Positions 28,664 to 38,044 of a stretch of DNA of 64,000 nucleotides are shown here, piece by piece (position 1 is the first letter of the stretch; each line of letters begins with the position of its first letter). The stretch is taken from positions 186,001 through 250,000 of the forward strand of contig CAVPHW010000032.1 of NCBI GenBank assembly GCA_963704835.1, written 5' to 3'. The notes below the pieces were generated by a model that did no database searches, was not told where the DNA came from, and was given only the letters and a program-made list of their open reading frames with translations. Both the position numbers and the translations under genes were made by a program. This stretch comes from GCA-2746605 sp963704835. Lineage in GTDB: Bacteria; Bacteroidota; Ignavibacteria; Ignavibacteriales; Melioribacteraceae.

Positions 28664-29204
28664 TAATAACTCTATTTAATACTTTTGCAAATTTATCTAC
28701 TGTTTGACCTATCGGTGAATTATCAACATCAAATACTAAATTGGCTTTGTAGTAATATGGTTCTCTTTCTAAAAGCATATTATTTATTTTTTTCATAAAG
28801 TCTTCTTTTGAATTTTCCTCAAGTACAAATTCCTTGAATAATGGTCTATCCGTTTTCTTTTTAATTCTTGAATAAATAATTTCTGGAGTTACCTTTAAAT
28901 AAACTAAATATCCATTCTGTTTTATAAAGTTAACATTTTCATCGCTAATTAAAGTTCCCCCACCCAAAGAAATGATAACATTTTTATGAAACGATAAGTC
29001 TTTTAATTTAATACTTTCGATCTCTCTAAAATACTTTTCGCCTTTTAATTCAAAAATTTCAGTTACAGTTTTATTTTCATCTTTGCATATTTCAACATCA
29101 AGATCATAGAAATTCCAACCAAGGACATTCGCAAGAATTCGACCAAGAGTACTTTTCCCGCTTGTCATAAATCCGGTTAAATATATTTTTTCTATCATAT
29201 CCAA
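28644..29204 (-). CDS. aroK: shikimate kinase
   Basis: The 186-residue product phosphorylates shikimate with ATP. Walker A GFMTSGKST is at 11-19, followed by DLDVEICKD, in which the DxD binds Mg2+ and shikimate. The conserved GGG segment VIISLGGGTLISDE is present. The first codon may be the ATG at 29204 or the nearby in-frame ATG at 29198. Pairing with aroB by overlap supports joint regulation. Confidence 0.92.
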   Translation of the reverse strand: MDMIEKIYLTGFMTSGKSTLGRILANVLGWNFYDLDVEICKDENKTVTEIFELKGEKYFREIESIKLKDLSFHKNVIISLGGGTLISDENVNFIKQNGYLVYLKVTPEIIYSRIKKKTDRPLFKEFVLEENSKEDFMKKINNMLLEREPYYYKANLVFDVDNSPIGQTVDKFAKVLNRVIIEKNKN

Positions 29205-29260
29205 ATAATTATTAATTATCTAAATATAAAGAAATGGAAGTAAATAAAGACAAGTGATTA

Positions 29261-29968
29261 TTAAAAAATGGAAAACTGAAATGAAGCCCCTATGCGAAAT
29301 GTGATGCCATCAATATTAATTCTTGAAGTTGTTTCGTTGGTGTTAACTGTGTATGAGCGTCCCTCATATGTTACAGTTTTATTATTGTAGCGATTTGTAG
29401 TCTTAAAATCCGGATCTCTAAAACGTATTTCTCCCTTGATTGAAATATTATCTAACACAATATAATCCATACCAGTACTTACTTGAATTCCATATCCTAC
29501 TTCATTATCAACATTAACGAAATAATTGTCTCCAAAACTTCTAATCCTTTTACCTAAATATAAACCAAAACCTCCACCCATAAAAAACTTGAAATTTTCA
29601 GTTGAAAAGGGGAGGAAATAATAAATTGATAATTCAACTGGATAGACTTCAAGACCATCCTCAACAATAAATATTGGTGATGAAAGGTGCCGTCCTTTCT
29701 TTGTATTTTTCAAATACTCTGCACTCAATCCAAATATAACTGATTCATTTAGCCGGTATCTTAATTCAGCAGAAAAATTCTGGAAATCCCCAATTTCAAT
29801 AAATTGATTTTGATCAAAAATATCTGGGGCATTAGGATTTAGAAATATTTTTGAGGAGGTTGTATAATTATAACCGAGTGTAAATGAAAGATCCTTCCCG
29901 TTATATTGTGCAAATAAGGATGTAACAAGAGTTAGGAGAAAAAATAGTATTTGAAATATTCTATTCAT
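29261..29968 (-). CDS. outer-membrane beta-barrel protein, porin family
   Basis: The 235-residue product has a signal peptide (FQILFFLLTLVTSLFAQ). It then shows alternating polar/hydrophobic strands typical of a small barrel of the OmpA/OprF-like type. Strand ends include LSFTLGYNYTT, FSAELRYRLNESVIFGLSAEYLKN, VYPVELSIYYF and a terminal FRIGASFQFSIF, closing in Phe. No catalytic motif is seen. It is followed on the same strand by aroK with 56 bases between. Confidence 0.75.
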   Translation of the reverse strand: MNRIFQILFFLLTLVTSLFAQYNGKDLSFTLGYNYTTSSKIFLNPNAPDIFDQNQFIEIGDFQNFSAELRYRLNESVIFGLSAEYLKNTKKGRHLSSPIFIVEDGLEVYPVELSIYYFLPFSTENFKFFMGGGFGLYLGKRIRSFGDNYFVNVDNEVGYGIQVSTGMDYIVLDNISIKGEIRFRDPDFKTTNRYNNKTVTYEGRSYTVNTNETTSRINIDGITFRIGASFQFSIF

Positions 29969-30116
29969 ATTGTATGTGATAATATGTAAAAAAAGAAAAA
30001 CTAAAAAGAGAAAAATTTAGTGGGAAAACCCAGAGGTAATTGTTTCCCCTAATTAAGGTGAGTTATTAAAAAATATAATTACAAGGGGATTAGACTATGG
30101 GCTAATATTCAAAAAA

Positions 30117-30141
30117 AAATGGCATCAAAAAGATGCCATTT
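30117..30141 (-). terminator. intrinsic terminator of the PpiD-like gene
   Basis: AAATGGCATC (30117-30126) pairs perfectly with GATGCCATTT (30132-30141) around five As. Read on the minus strand the stem is followed by a run of nine or more Ts from about 30119 downward, a classic rho-independent terminator for the foldase gene, which ends at 30168. The arms overlap the T-run, so the signal is one-directional. Confidence 0.85.
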
Positions 30142-30167
30142 AATAATAAATTATGCGTATTTACTTC

Positions 30168-32255
30168 TTATCTATAAAATAAATATCTTTCATCAACAAT
30201 ATCAGAATCTTTTTTTAGTGCTTCAATCCATTCTGAAAAGACTTTATTTTTCTTTTGAGTTAACAAATTGTCTCTAATAGAATTTTTTTGAATTGAATAC
30301 ATCGTAGAATCAACTGCACTACGTTGGGTTACTTTTAACAAATAATAACCTCTTGTAGATTTTATTGGTCCAAATATTTTATTCAATGGTGCATCTAATG
30401 CGGCTTGAGAGAAAGCCAAATCACGTCCTATGCCTGGAATGTTACCGCTTGCTGTAAAGTCTAACGCTTCGGCAACTTTTACATTTGAATAAATTTGAGG
30501 TGCAGTTGCAAAATTTGATGCACCGCCTAATTTACTCTTAATTTCGTTGGCAAATGATTTTGCCTTTTCCAATTTCTTTTCTCGCAGTACTTTTGGTTTT
30601 ATTGTCTCTTTTACTTCCTCAAATGGTTTTTTACCAGCATTAGTAATCTTTGAAACTGTTGCAACAACATAACCAGCAGCAACTTTAAAAGCTGAACTAA
30701 CATCGTTCAGATCACTATCAAATGCAAATTTTAATAAGGCAATATTTGCTCCCAAACCTGGAATTACTTTAGCTTCTTCAGTAAATGGAGGAGTTTCTTT
30801 TACTTCACGTTCCATAAGCTCAGCTTCGGAAAGGAAATCATTTTTATTTGCGATATACGAGAAATCATTTGCATTGTCATATGCTTTATCTACAGTTGTT
30901 GCAGAGGCTTTAATTTCATTAACTATTTTTTCCACAACATATTTCTTATCACTTTTATTTAATACTTTAATTATGTGATAACCGAATTGGGTTTTGACTG
31001 GTTTTTGAATTTCACCGATTTTTCCATTAAAAGAAGCATCTTCAAATTCTTTAACCATTTGACCTTTTCCGAACCAGCCTAAATCTCCACCATTTTGCGC
31101 ACTACCATCTTCGGATTTTTCAATAGCTAATTTTGTAAAATCAGCACCGCTCTTTAATTGAGCATAAATTTCATCAATTTTGGTTTTTGCAGCAACTTCA
31201 TTATCACCAAGTCTAACCAATATGTGTGCAGCTTTAACCATAGTTTCTTTACTACTAATAACATCTCGTAATTTATAAACAACATATCCTTCAGTTGACT
31301 CAACTGGTCCGATTAAACTTCCTTTTGAAGATTCTGCAATAATGTTGCCAGCCTCGCCTGGAAGCAAACTTAATGAGACAGTATCAAGTGAATAAGGTTT
31401 TTCAGAATATATTTCTACATAAGATTGAAAAGAGGAAGTATCATCCTTTATTTTTTTAACAATTGCACTTAAATTGTTACTTATACTAAGTGAATCATTT
31501 TTGTTGGGTGCAGTACTATATAACACATATTTTAACTGACGTTGAGCTTCAACCTTAAATTCTTCAGCATTGTCATCATAATAATTTTGCACATCTGAAT
31601 CAGTAACAACCACATCTTCATCTTTTAATAAATTTGCTTCTACCAAAGCATATTCAGCAGACATTTTAACATTTTGATCAATATAGGCTCTTTTCACATC
31701 AGCGTCGCTAACAATAACAGAAGCATTAAGAAAACTTCCCAATTTTTGTTGAATTAGCTGTTGCCTAACCATAGTTTCAGTTTGAAGCATTGCTTGTTTA
31801 TTTTGTGGATCATAAATAGCTTGATCATAGGCTTGTCTGTTAAAATTTCCGGTTGAATCAACAAAATACTGTTTTATTACATCCGGAGGATTTGGTCCTT
31901 GCAAAAGTTCAAGTATTTCTTGATCAGTAACAGTAATTCCAAATTCCTTTATTTTCTCTTCAACCAATTTTTGAGAAACTAAATTTTCCCAGATTTGATC
32001 TCTAAAAGCATCCATTTGTTCTTCTGGAATATCTTGTCCGGCTCTTTGAACTTGGTCTTTCCTATATTGTTCAACTAAATTAGAAAACTCTTGATACGTA
32101 ATATCGATTCCATTTATAGAACCAACATTATTACTCTGGTTGGTAACTATATCAGTAACTTTTGCATCAGAGAAAACCATAAATAAAACAAAAAGCCCTC
32201 CAACGCCAATAATGAACCAAGGGGCTAAACTTCTCATCCTCGCCATCATTCCCAT
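30168..32255 (-). CDS. PpiD/SurA-like peptidyl-prolyl isomerase (periplasmic foldase)
   Basis: The 695-residue protein has one N-terminal anchor (residues 11-29, APWFIIGVGGLFVLFMVFS) and a SurA_N/PpiD-type chaperone region (residues 45-200). A parvulin PPIC domain follows around 338-435 (AAHILVRLGDNEVA, GGDLGWFGKGQMVKEFEDA, TQFGYHIIKV), with a second degenerate parvulin-like domain near 540-660. It is anchored in the inner membrane and helps outer-membrane protein folding. An AGGAG site precedes the start. The gene faces the sodium-symporter cluster across a 226-base gap. Confidence 0.88.
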   Translation of the reverse strand: MGMMARMRSLAPWFIIGVGGLFVLFMVFSDAKVTDIVTNQSNNVGSINGIDITYQEFSNLVEQYRKDQVQRAGQDIPEEQMDAFRDQIWENLVSQKLVEEKIKEFGITVTDQEILELLQGPNPPDVIKQYFVDSTGNFNRQAYDQAIYDPQNKQAMLQTETMVRQQLIQQKLGSFLNASVIVSDADVKRAYIDQNVKMSAEYALVEANLLKDEDVVVTDSDVQNYYDDNAEEFKVEAQRQLKYVLYSTAPNKNDSLSISNNLSAIVKKIKDDTSSFQSYVEIYSEKPYSLDTVSLSLLPGEAGNIIAESSKGSLIGPVESTEGYVVYKLRDVISSKETMVKAAHILVRLGDNEVAAKTKIDEIYAQLKSGADFTKLAIEKSEDGSAQNGGDLGWFGKGQMVKEFEDASFNGKIGEIQKPVKTQFGYHIIKVLNKSDKKYVVEKIVNEIKASATTVDKAYDNANDFSYIANKNDFLSEAELMEREVKETPPFTEEAKVIPGLGANIALLKFAFDSDLNDVSSAFKVAAGYVVATVSKITNAGKKPFEEVKETIKPKVLREKKLEKAKSFANEIKSKLGGASNFATAPQIYSNVKVAEALDFTASGNIPGIGRDLAFSQAALDAPLNKIFGPIKSTRGYYLLKVTQRSAVDSTMYSIQKNSIRDNLLTQKKNKVFSEWIEALKKDSDIVDERYLFYR

Positions 32256-32481
32256 ATTTTGCTACTCCTTTATTTCATATATTGAAAAATATTTAACTAA
32301 TAAAGTTAGAAACACATTGATATAAAAGCAACGTTTTAATTAATGTCAGTCAAATCAGTTATTTACCACAATAAAATTTAAAACTGAATTATTGAAGACT
32401 AGTTATAAAAAAATTTGCAAGTAAATTGAGCCTTGGTTAACTTTAATTTCTTTTTATCTTATAAATTTTACGAGGTTACAA
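32256..32481. other. divergent intergenic region
   Basis: These 226 AT-rich bases separate the PpiD-like gene from the small membrane protein and symporter. They must hold both promoters. I see no strong hairpin, operator or RNA gene in them. A GAGG ribosome site just after 32470 serves the plus-strand reading frame. Confidence 0.4.
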
Positions 32482-32695
32482 ATGCCTTCTTTTTTTGATA
32501 CATGGCTTCCTTTTATTTACTTATACGTTGTTGGAGGAATTTTCTTTCTTGTTGGAATGATAATAGTCAGAAAGAGTGGGGCATTAAATCTTAAAGAGGA
32601 AACGTCATAAGTTTTGGAATAAAGTACTCATTTTAGGTTTTTTCTATTTTGTTGCAATTCATTTAATTTTTACACTTTTAGCACTTTATTGGTAA
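32482..32695 (+). pseudogene. small two-helix membrane protein, split by a +1 frameshift
   Basis: An ATG at 32482 with a GAGG site starts MPSFFDTWLPFIYLYVVGGI, a hydrophobic helix, and runs to a stop at 32608-32610 after GALNLKEETS. From about 32594 the next frame continues as KRKRHKFWNKVLILGFFYF and LIFTLLALYW, ending in a stop at 32693-32695. Joining the two after LNLK and skipping one G gives a sensible 70-residue protein with two membrane helices. It stops four bases before the sodium-symporter start, so it is probably an accessory subunit or co-expressed protein. The disruption may be real, programmed, or a sequencing error. It is too small to name. Confidence 0.6.
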
Positions 32696-32699
32696 ATGC

Positions 32700-34817
32700 A
32701 TGGAAACTCAAGCACAGAATATTCATCAGACATTTCATAATATTGGAACTTCATTAGACTGGGTTGTTATGCTAGTCTATTTTCTAGTAATAATGCTGTT
32801 CGGCACTTATTTTGGAAGATATAATAGAAGTACAAAAGATTTCTTTTTTGGAGGAAGAAGATTTGCTTGGTGGCTAATTGCTTTCTCAATTGTTGCAACT
32901 GGGGTTGGAAGCCACAGTTTTGTAAAATATTCTGCAAAAGGATTTGAGCATGGCTTTTCATCTACCATGACCTACATAAACGATTGGTTTTTTCTGCCTC
33001 TGTTCATGTTTGGATGGCTGCCGATTATTGTTTATACAAAAATTCGATCGATCCCTGAGTATTTTGAAAAAAGATTTAGTCCTTCAGCTAGGTTTTTGGC
33101 AACGGTTTTACTTCTGTTTTACATGATTGGATACATTGGGATTGGATTTCTTACTTTAGGTAAAGCTGCATTACCGCTCTTGCCCGAAAGCTTCAGTCTT
33201 ATGGGAATGCATTTTCAAATAACATTAATGGGCGTAATTATAGTTATTGCAGTTGTTACTGGTATCTATATAACATTTGGTGGGCAGACTGCAGTAATTT
33301 TTACTGATTTGTTGCAAGGATTTATTCTTCTATTTGCCGGATTTTTACTTTTCTTTTTGGGAGTTTCATATGTTGGCGGGTTTGATGTTTTCTGGAATAT
33401 ATTGCCAGCTGAATGGAAAATGCCATTAGCTAAGTTTAATGAACCCTCTAGTTTTAATTTTGTTGGTATTTTTTGGCAAGATGGAGTCGCAGGTTCAATT
33501 GGCTTTTTGTTCATGAACATGGGCTTAATTATGCGTTTTATGGCTACCAGAAGCGTTGATGAAGGTAGAAAAGCCGCGACTTTTAATATTTTATTTATGC
33601 TTCCACTTTCTGCAATTGTTGTTGGTAATGCTGGGTGGATAGGGAAGGCTCTTTCAATTGTAAATCCCGACTTAGTGCCACCAAACACTTCGCCGGATCA
33701 AATTTTTGTTGTTGTTGCAAATATTGTTGCATTACCAGGTGTTTTTGGATTTATAATGGCAGCTTTAACTGCAGCATTAATGTCTACCGTTGATACTTTG
33801 ATTAATGCCACCGCAGCCATTTACATTAATGATGTTCATCGTCCGGTTAAAAAATTCTTTAAAACTAAACTACAATCCGAAAGACAAACGGATAAGAATG
33901 AATTAGCTGCGGCAAGATATTCCTCAGTTGTAATAACTATCCTTGGAGTAGTTTCTGTGCTAGCATTTAAGAGCTTCCCAACAGTTTATGAAGCACATGG
34001 ATATTTCCACTCTACACTAACACCTCCTTTAGTTGTAGCAATATTTTTAGGACTCTTTTGGAAGAAGTTTACACCTTCTGCAGTTATAGCCACTTTTGTT
34101 AGCGGAGTTGCTCTTATGATTATAGGTCTTCACGATCCAAGTGTTATTTCTCCGTTCGATCATGGAATTCCAATGGATGCAAATCATCCTTATTCATACA
34201 TAAGAGCTTTTTACAACACTTTGGTTTGTCTTACAGTTGGTGTCACAATCACTTTGGCAACAAATTGGTTAGATCAAAAAACTAAAATTCTAAAATCTAG
34301 AGAAAACGGAAAATCAATTATTTATTTTCTTTTAATTTTATCTATAGTAATTTTCTCAGTGGTTCTTTTTGATTTTACTCCTTTAGCTATACAGTTTTTC
34401 TTAGTTTTTATTATGATGTTTAGTACAGCATTAGTTTCCCATTATTTTATTGATTACAAACCGGAAGAACAAACAGATGGTTTAACAGTTTGGTCTGTTG
34501 AAAAGGCTAAAGAATTATTTAAAGGTAGCCCTATAAATTATGAAGAAGGAAAAATTATTAAGGTTGACTGGAAATTAAAAGATGGTGAAGATGACATAGT
34601 CAATTTCTCTTTTTCTGATATGAATAGCATGAAGGCTAAAGTTGGTGATTTAGTTTACATTTGTGATGCTAGAAAATACTTGGGCGGATTAAAATCTGTG
34701 CATTGTGTTTATGGTGAACCGCACAAGGAAGATGGAATTGTTTATTTTACTAACGAAACGCTGCTGAATGGAGTTTTTGAGAAGGAAAGAAAATTAACAG
34801 CAGAAAAGGAAATGTAG
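32700..34817 (+). CDS. sodium:solute symporter family protein
   Basis: The 705-residue protein is a sodium:solute symporter of the SSS family. It has about 13 or more membrane helices from residue 20 to about 590, with the typical TKDFFFGGRRFAWWLIAFS start and GGQTAVIFTDLLQGFILL core. A soluble C-terminal stretch (residues about 600-705), rich in Lys and Glu, is longer than in many SSS proteins. The substrate is not clear from sequence. It follows the split small membrane protein by four bases. Confidence 0.88.
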   Translation: METQAQNIHQTFHNIGTSLDWVVMLVYFLVIMLFGTYFGRYNRSTKDFFFGGRRFAWWLIAFSIVATGVGSHSFVKYSAKGFEHGFSSTMTYINDWFFLPLFMFGWLPIIVYTKIRSIPEYFEKRFSPSARFLATVLLLFYMIGYIGIGFLTLGKAALPLLPESFSLMGMHFQITLMGVIIVIAVVTGIYITFGGQTAVIFTDLLQGFILLFAGFLLFFLGVSYVGGFDVFWNILPAEWKMPLAKFNEPSSFNFVGIFWQDGVAGSIGFLFMNMGLIMRFMATRSVDEGRKAATFNILFMLPLSAIVVGNAGWIGKALSIVNPDLVPPNTSPDQIFVVVANIVALPGVFGFIMAALTAALMSTVDTLINATAAIYINDVHRPVKKFFKTKLQSERQTDKNELAAARYSSVVITILGVVSVLAFKSFPTVYEAHGYFHSTLTPPLVVAIFLGLFWKKFTPSAVIATFVSGVALMIIGLHDPSVISPFDHGIPMDANHPYSYIRAFYNTLVCLTVGVTITLATNWLDQKTKILKSRENGKSIIYFLLILSIVIFSVVLFDFTPLAIQFFLVFIMMFSTALVSHYFIDYKPEEQTDGLTVWSVEKAKELFKGSPINYEEGKIIKVDWKLKDGEDDIVNFSFSDMNSMKAKVGDLVYICDARKYLGGLKSVHCVYGEPHKEDGIVYFTNETLLNGVFEKERKLTAEKEM

Positions 34818-34902
34818 AACATTAAGTGCAGTTAATCTAACATTCTTAAGAGAAACTGTAGAATGATTTTCTATTGATTATAAACGGTAGATATTAAAAA
34901 AA

Positions 34903-35994
34903 ATGAACTCTAAAAAATACAATAATATTAAACTTGCACTTGGTATATCTAAGTCCGTTCTAACATTTATTGTTATACTCTTATTTGTCGCTTCCAATTT
35001 AAGTTTAACGCTAGAAAATTATTTGAAGGACTACACTTCTAATCAATATTTGATTCTAACTTTTTATGTTTTATTAAGTGGAGTTGGTTTTTCCACACTT
35101 TTTTTTCCTCTAAACTTTTATTCAGATTTTTACCTTGAACATAAATTTCAATTATCAAATCAAACTTTTATTGCTTGGCTTTGGGAAGGGCTCAAAGCGA
35201 GTATAGTTGGACTTGCAATTGGTATTCCAATGTTATTGCTATTTTATTATGTCTTACTTACATACAACGAATTGTGGTGGCTTCCATTTGCCATATTTTT
35301 ATTTTTTGTATCCGTAATTTTAGCAAAGATAGTCCCGATTGTTATATTGCCACTTTTCTATAAGGTTACACCAATTGAAAATGAAGATTTAAGAGAACGA
35401 ATTTTTAGACTTTCTCAAAATGTAAACCTTAAAGTGGAAAATATATTTCAATTTAACATGAGTAAGAATACAAAAAAAGCAAATGCAGCTTTTACTGGTT
35501 TGGGAAAGACAAAAAAAATTTTATTAGGCGATACTTTAATTAGTGAATTTACCAATGATGAAATTGAATCTGTAATTGCACACGAGCTTGGGCATTATAA
35601 GCATAAGCACATTATTAAAAATATAGCTATCGGAACAATATCTAGTTTTATAACTTTATATTTAATCTCAGTATTATATTCAAATTCAATTGGTTGGTTC
35701 GGATTTAACGAAATATCAAAAATTGCAGCTCTCCCAATTTTATCTTTGTGGGGAATGATAATTGGAATAATTCAAACTCCTTTGACCAATTTATTATCAA
35801 GAAAATATGAATATGAAGCTGATGAGTATGCAGTAAGATCCACAAATAAAAAAGAAATATTTATTAATACTTTAGATAAATTAACAGAACAGAATCTTGG
35901 CGATAAAGAACCTCATCCATTTGTTGAGTGGTTCTTTTATAGCCATCCATCAGTTAAGAAAAGAGTTAGCTTCATAAATTCTCTTCAAATTTAA
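34903..35994 (+). CDS. M48 family Ste24-like CAAX protease
   Basis: The 363-residue protein is an integral membrane M48 protease of the Ste24/HtpX class. It has five or more hydrophobic segments and the zinc motif HELGH at about residues 227-231 (IAHELGHYKHKH), then a second acidic ligand in the YEADEYAVRS segment. FTGLGKTKKILLGDTLISEF is the usual preceding motif. Relatives act on CAAX tails in eukaryotes; bacterial roles are mostly quality control. gatC follows ten bases later. Confidence 0.9.
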   Translation: MNSKKYNNIKLALGISKSVLTFIVILLFVASNLSLTLENYLKDYTSNQYLILTFYVLLSGVGFSTLFFPLNFYSDFYLEHKFQLSNQTFIAWLWEGLKASIVGLAIGIPMLLLFYYVLLTYNELWWLPFAIFLFFVSVILAKIVPIVILPLFYKVTPIENEDLRERIFRLSQNVNLKVENIFQFNMSKNTKKANAAFTGLGKTKKILLGDTLISEFTNDEIESVIAHELGHYKHKHIIKNIAIGTISSFITLYLISVLYSNSIGWFGFNEISKIAALPILSLWGMIIGIIQTPLTNLLSRKYEYEADEYAVRSTNKKEIFINTLDKLTEQNLGDKEPHPFVEWFFYSHPSVKKRVSFINSLQI

Positions 35995-36004
35995 GTGTAA
36001 AATT

Positions 36005-36301
36005 ATGTCTGTAAAAAAAGAAGATGTACAAAAAATCGCTAAATTGGCTAGACTAGAATTTAATGACGAAGAATTAGCAAACTATACAAATGAAATGAAT
36101 AGCATTCTGGGATATATGGAAAAACTTAATGAATTAGACACCCAGAATGTTGAACCACTTTCCCATCCCATTGAGAATACAAATGTATTTAGAGAAGATG
36201 TTCTACAAGAATCAACCAAGAGAGAAGATGCTCTTAAAAATGCACCTGATAGTACTTCCGAACATTTTAAAGTCCCTAAAGTAATTAACCAAAGTAAATA
36301 A
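36005..36301 (+). CDS. gatC: aspartyl/glutamyl-tRNA amidotransferase subunit C
   Basis: The 98-residue protein matches GatC, the small subunit of the GatCAB complex that forms Gln-tRNA(Gln) and Asn-tRNA(Asn). It begins VKKEDVQKIAKLARLEF and carries EPLSHPIE and REDVLQES, all conserved. gatA and gatB are not in the window, so the complex is encoded in parts. It is one base upstream of kdsB and may be translationally coupled to it. Confidence 0.93.
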   Translation: MSVKKEDVQKIAKLARLEFNDEELANYTNEMNSILGYMEKLNELDTQNVEPLSHPIENTNVFREDVLQESTKREDALKNAPDSTSEHFKVPKVINQSK

Positions 36302-36302
36302 A

Positions 36303-37061
36303 ATGATTGTAGGAATTATTCCGGCAAGATTTGCTTCTACAAGACTAAGTGGAAAACCACTTAAAGACATTGGCGGAAAAACAATGTTGCAACATACCTA
36401 CGAAAGTGCAAAAAAATCAAAATTAATTTCTGATGTTGTTATTGCTGTAGATGATGAAAGAGTCTACGATATTGCTAAAAGTTTCGGTGCTCAAGTGGAA
36501 ATGACACCAAAGGATTTAGAAACCGGATCTGATAGAATTGCTTATGTCGCCAAGAAATTATTCACTGCTGAAATTATTGTTAATATTCAAGGTGATGAAC
36601 CTTTTATTCCAGGTAAAATGATTGATGAAGCTATTGAGCCGCTGCTTTTTGACCGAACTGTTGCCGTTTCTACTTTAGCAAAAAGAATAACAACTGTTGA
36701 AGAATACAATTCGCCAAATATCCCTAAAGTGGTTTTTGATTATAATAATTATGCACTCTACTTTTCTCGTGCACCAATTCCATATGTTCGAGATCTGATT
36801 TCTGATAAACAAAAATTAAGATCTGCTGAAATTTATAAACACATTGGACTTTATGTTTATAGAAAAGAAAAGCTTCTTGAGTTTACAAATTTGAAGCAAA
36901 CAGATTTAGAAAAATATGAAAAGCTTGAACAGCTGAGAATGCTTGAAAACCAGATGAGAATTAAAATTGTTGTAACTGAACATGAAAGTATCTCGGTTGA
37001 TACGCAAGATGATTTAGAGTTGGCGAGATTATTCTACAATAGACAATTAGAGAATTTATAA
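36303..37061 (+). CDS. kdsB: 3-deoxy-manno-octulosonate cytidylyltransferase
   Basis: KdsB activates KDO with CTP to CMP-KDO for lipid A core assembly. The 252-residue protein has the nucleotidyltransferase start GIIPARFASTRLSGKPL, the TGSDRIAYV segment and the metal-site NIQGDEPFI. A YYSRAPIP-like segment is present as YFSRAPIPYV, and the substrate-binding HIGLYVYRKEKL follows. It is separated from kdsA and kdsD by about 4 kb. Together with those genes it shows that the organism makes KDO. Confidence 0.95.
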   Translation: MIVGIIPARFASTRLSGKPLKDIGGKTMLQHTYESAKKSKLISDVVIAVDDERVYDIAKSFGAQVEMTPKDLETGSDRIAYVAKKLFTAEIIVNIQGDEPFIPGKMIDEAIEPLLFDRTVAVSTLAKRITTVEEYNSPNIPKVVFDYNNYALYFSRAPIPYVRDLISDKQKLRSAEIYKHIGLYVYRKEKLLEFTNLKQTDLEKYEKLEQLRMLENQMRIKIVVTEHESISVDTQDDLELARLFYNRQLENL

Positions 37062-37062
37062 A

Positions 37063-38019
37063 ATGGAATTTCCAAAAAAATTAAATCTGGCAAATATTCC
37101 AACACCATTGGTAAAAGTTAAATTTAACAATTCTGAATTTTTTGTAAAAAGAGATGATTTTACTGGTGTAGAACTTTCCGGAAATAAGGTTAGAAAATTA
37201 GAGTATTTACTCTATGTAGCAAAAAAACAAAAAGTTGATTATGTTTTTACCAGTGGTGGTGATCAATCTAATCATGCAAGAGCTACGTGCATTGCGGCGG
37301 CTTCAATTGGTTTGAAATCAAAATTATTTTTATGGGGAAATCAAAATCAAAAACCAGATGGCAATTTATTTTTAGATAATTTAACTGGTGCTGAGATTAA
37401 ATTTCTCAGTAAAACAGAGTATTATTCTGTAAATGAATTAATGCTGGAAGAGCAAAAATTTCTTCAAAAGAAGAATCTAAAATCTTATATAATCCCTTCT
37501 GGTGGGTCTTCCCCTTTAGGAATTTGGGGATATATCAACTTTATTAAAGAACTTTCAATTCAGATAGATTTAACAAGGATAAACGGAATTCTTTCTGCCA
37601 CGGGAAGTGGCGGCACAGCAGCCGGAATGATTATAGGGCAAGCTTTGTTAGGTTTGGATTTTAAGTTATTCTGTGTTAGTGTTATTGATAAAAAAGAAGT
37701 TATTAAAGAAATAATTGTTAAATTGGCTGAAAAATGCATCAAAGAGTTTAACTTAAAAATAAAACCAAATTATAATAATTTAGAAATATTTGATAGTTTT
37801 TCTGAAGAAGGATATAAAAATATAGCTCCGAAAAAAATCAATATAATAAAGATGTTTTTTAAGGAAACTGGTATATTGCTTGACCCAACTTACACTGGAA
37901 AAGCGTTTTATGCTTACAATGAAAAATTTTTAGTTGAGAATAAAAAAAGCAAAGTGATTTTCCTTCACACCGGAGGGTTGTTTGGCGCTTTTTCAAAAAA
38001 GAAAAATTATTTAGTTTAA
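37063..38019 (+). CDS. PLP-dependent D-cysteine desulfhydrase/ACC deaminase-like enzyme
   Basis: The 318-residue protein belongs to the TrpB-fold family that includes D-cysteine desulfhydrase and 1-aminocyclopropane-1-carboxylate deaminase. The PLP lysine is K42 in ELSGNKVRKLEYLL, preceded by KRDDFTG. The phosphate-binding loop is SATGSGGTAAGM, and SGGDQSNHARAT is the usual substrate loop. The exact substrate cannot be fixed by eye. It starts one base after kdsB. Confidence 0.85.
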   Translation: MEFPKKLNLANIPTPLVKVKFNNSEFFVKRDDFTGVELSGNKVRKLEYLLYVAKKQKVDYVFTSGGDQSNHARATCIAAASIGLKSKLFLWGNQNQKPDGNLFLDNLTGAEIKFLSKTEYYSVNELMLEEQKFLQKKNLKSYIIPSGGSSPLGIWGYINFIKELSIQIDLTRINGILSATGSGGTAAGMIIGQALLGLDFKLFCVSVIDKKEVIKEIIVKLAEKCIKEFNLKIKPNYNNLEIFDSFSEEGYKNIAPKKINIIKMFFKETGILLDPTYTGKAFYAYNEKFLVENKKSKVIFLHTGGLFGAFSKKKNYLV

Positions 38020-38044
38020 GGCAGTTTGTAAATCAAGGGCTAAA

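Noticed and set aside
30001..30107. Possible small RNA with inverted CCCC/GGGG segments between the porin-like and foldase genes
   Set aside because: The segments pair only partly (short stems such as TGGG-AAAA-CCCA) and no family match is evident; only the terminator at 30117-30141 is convincing.
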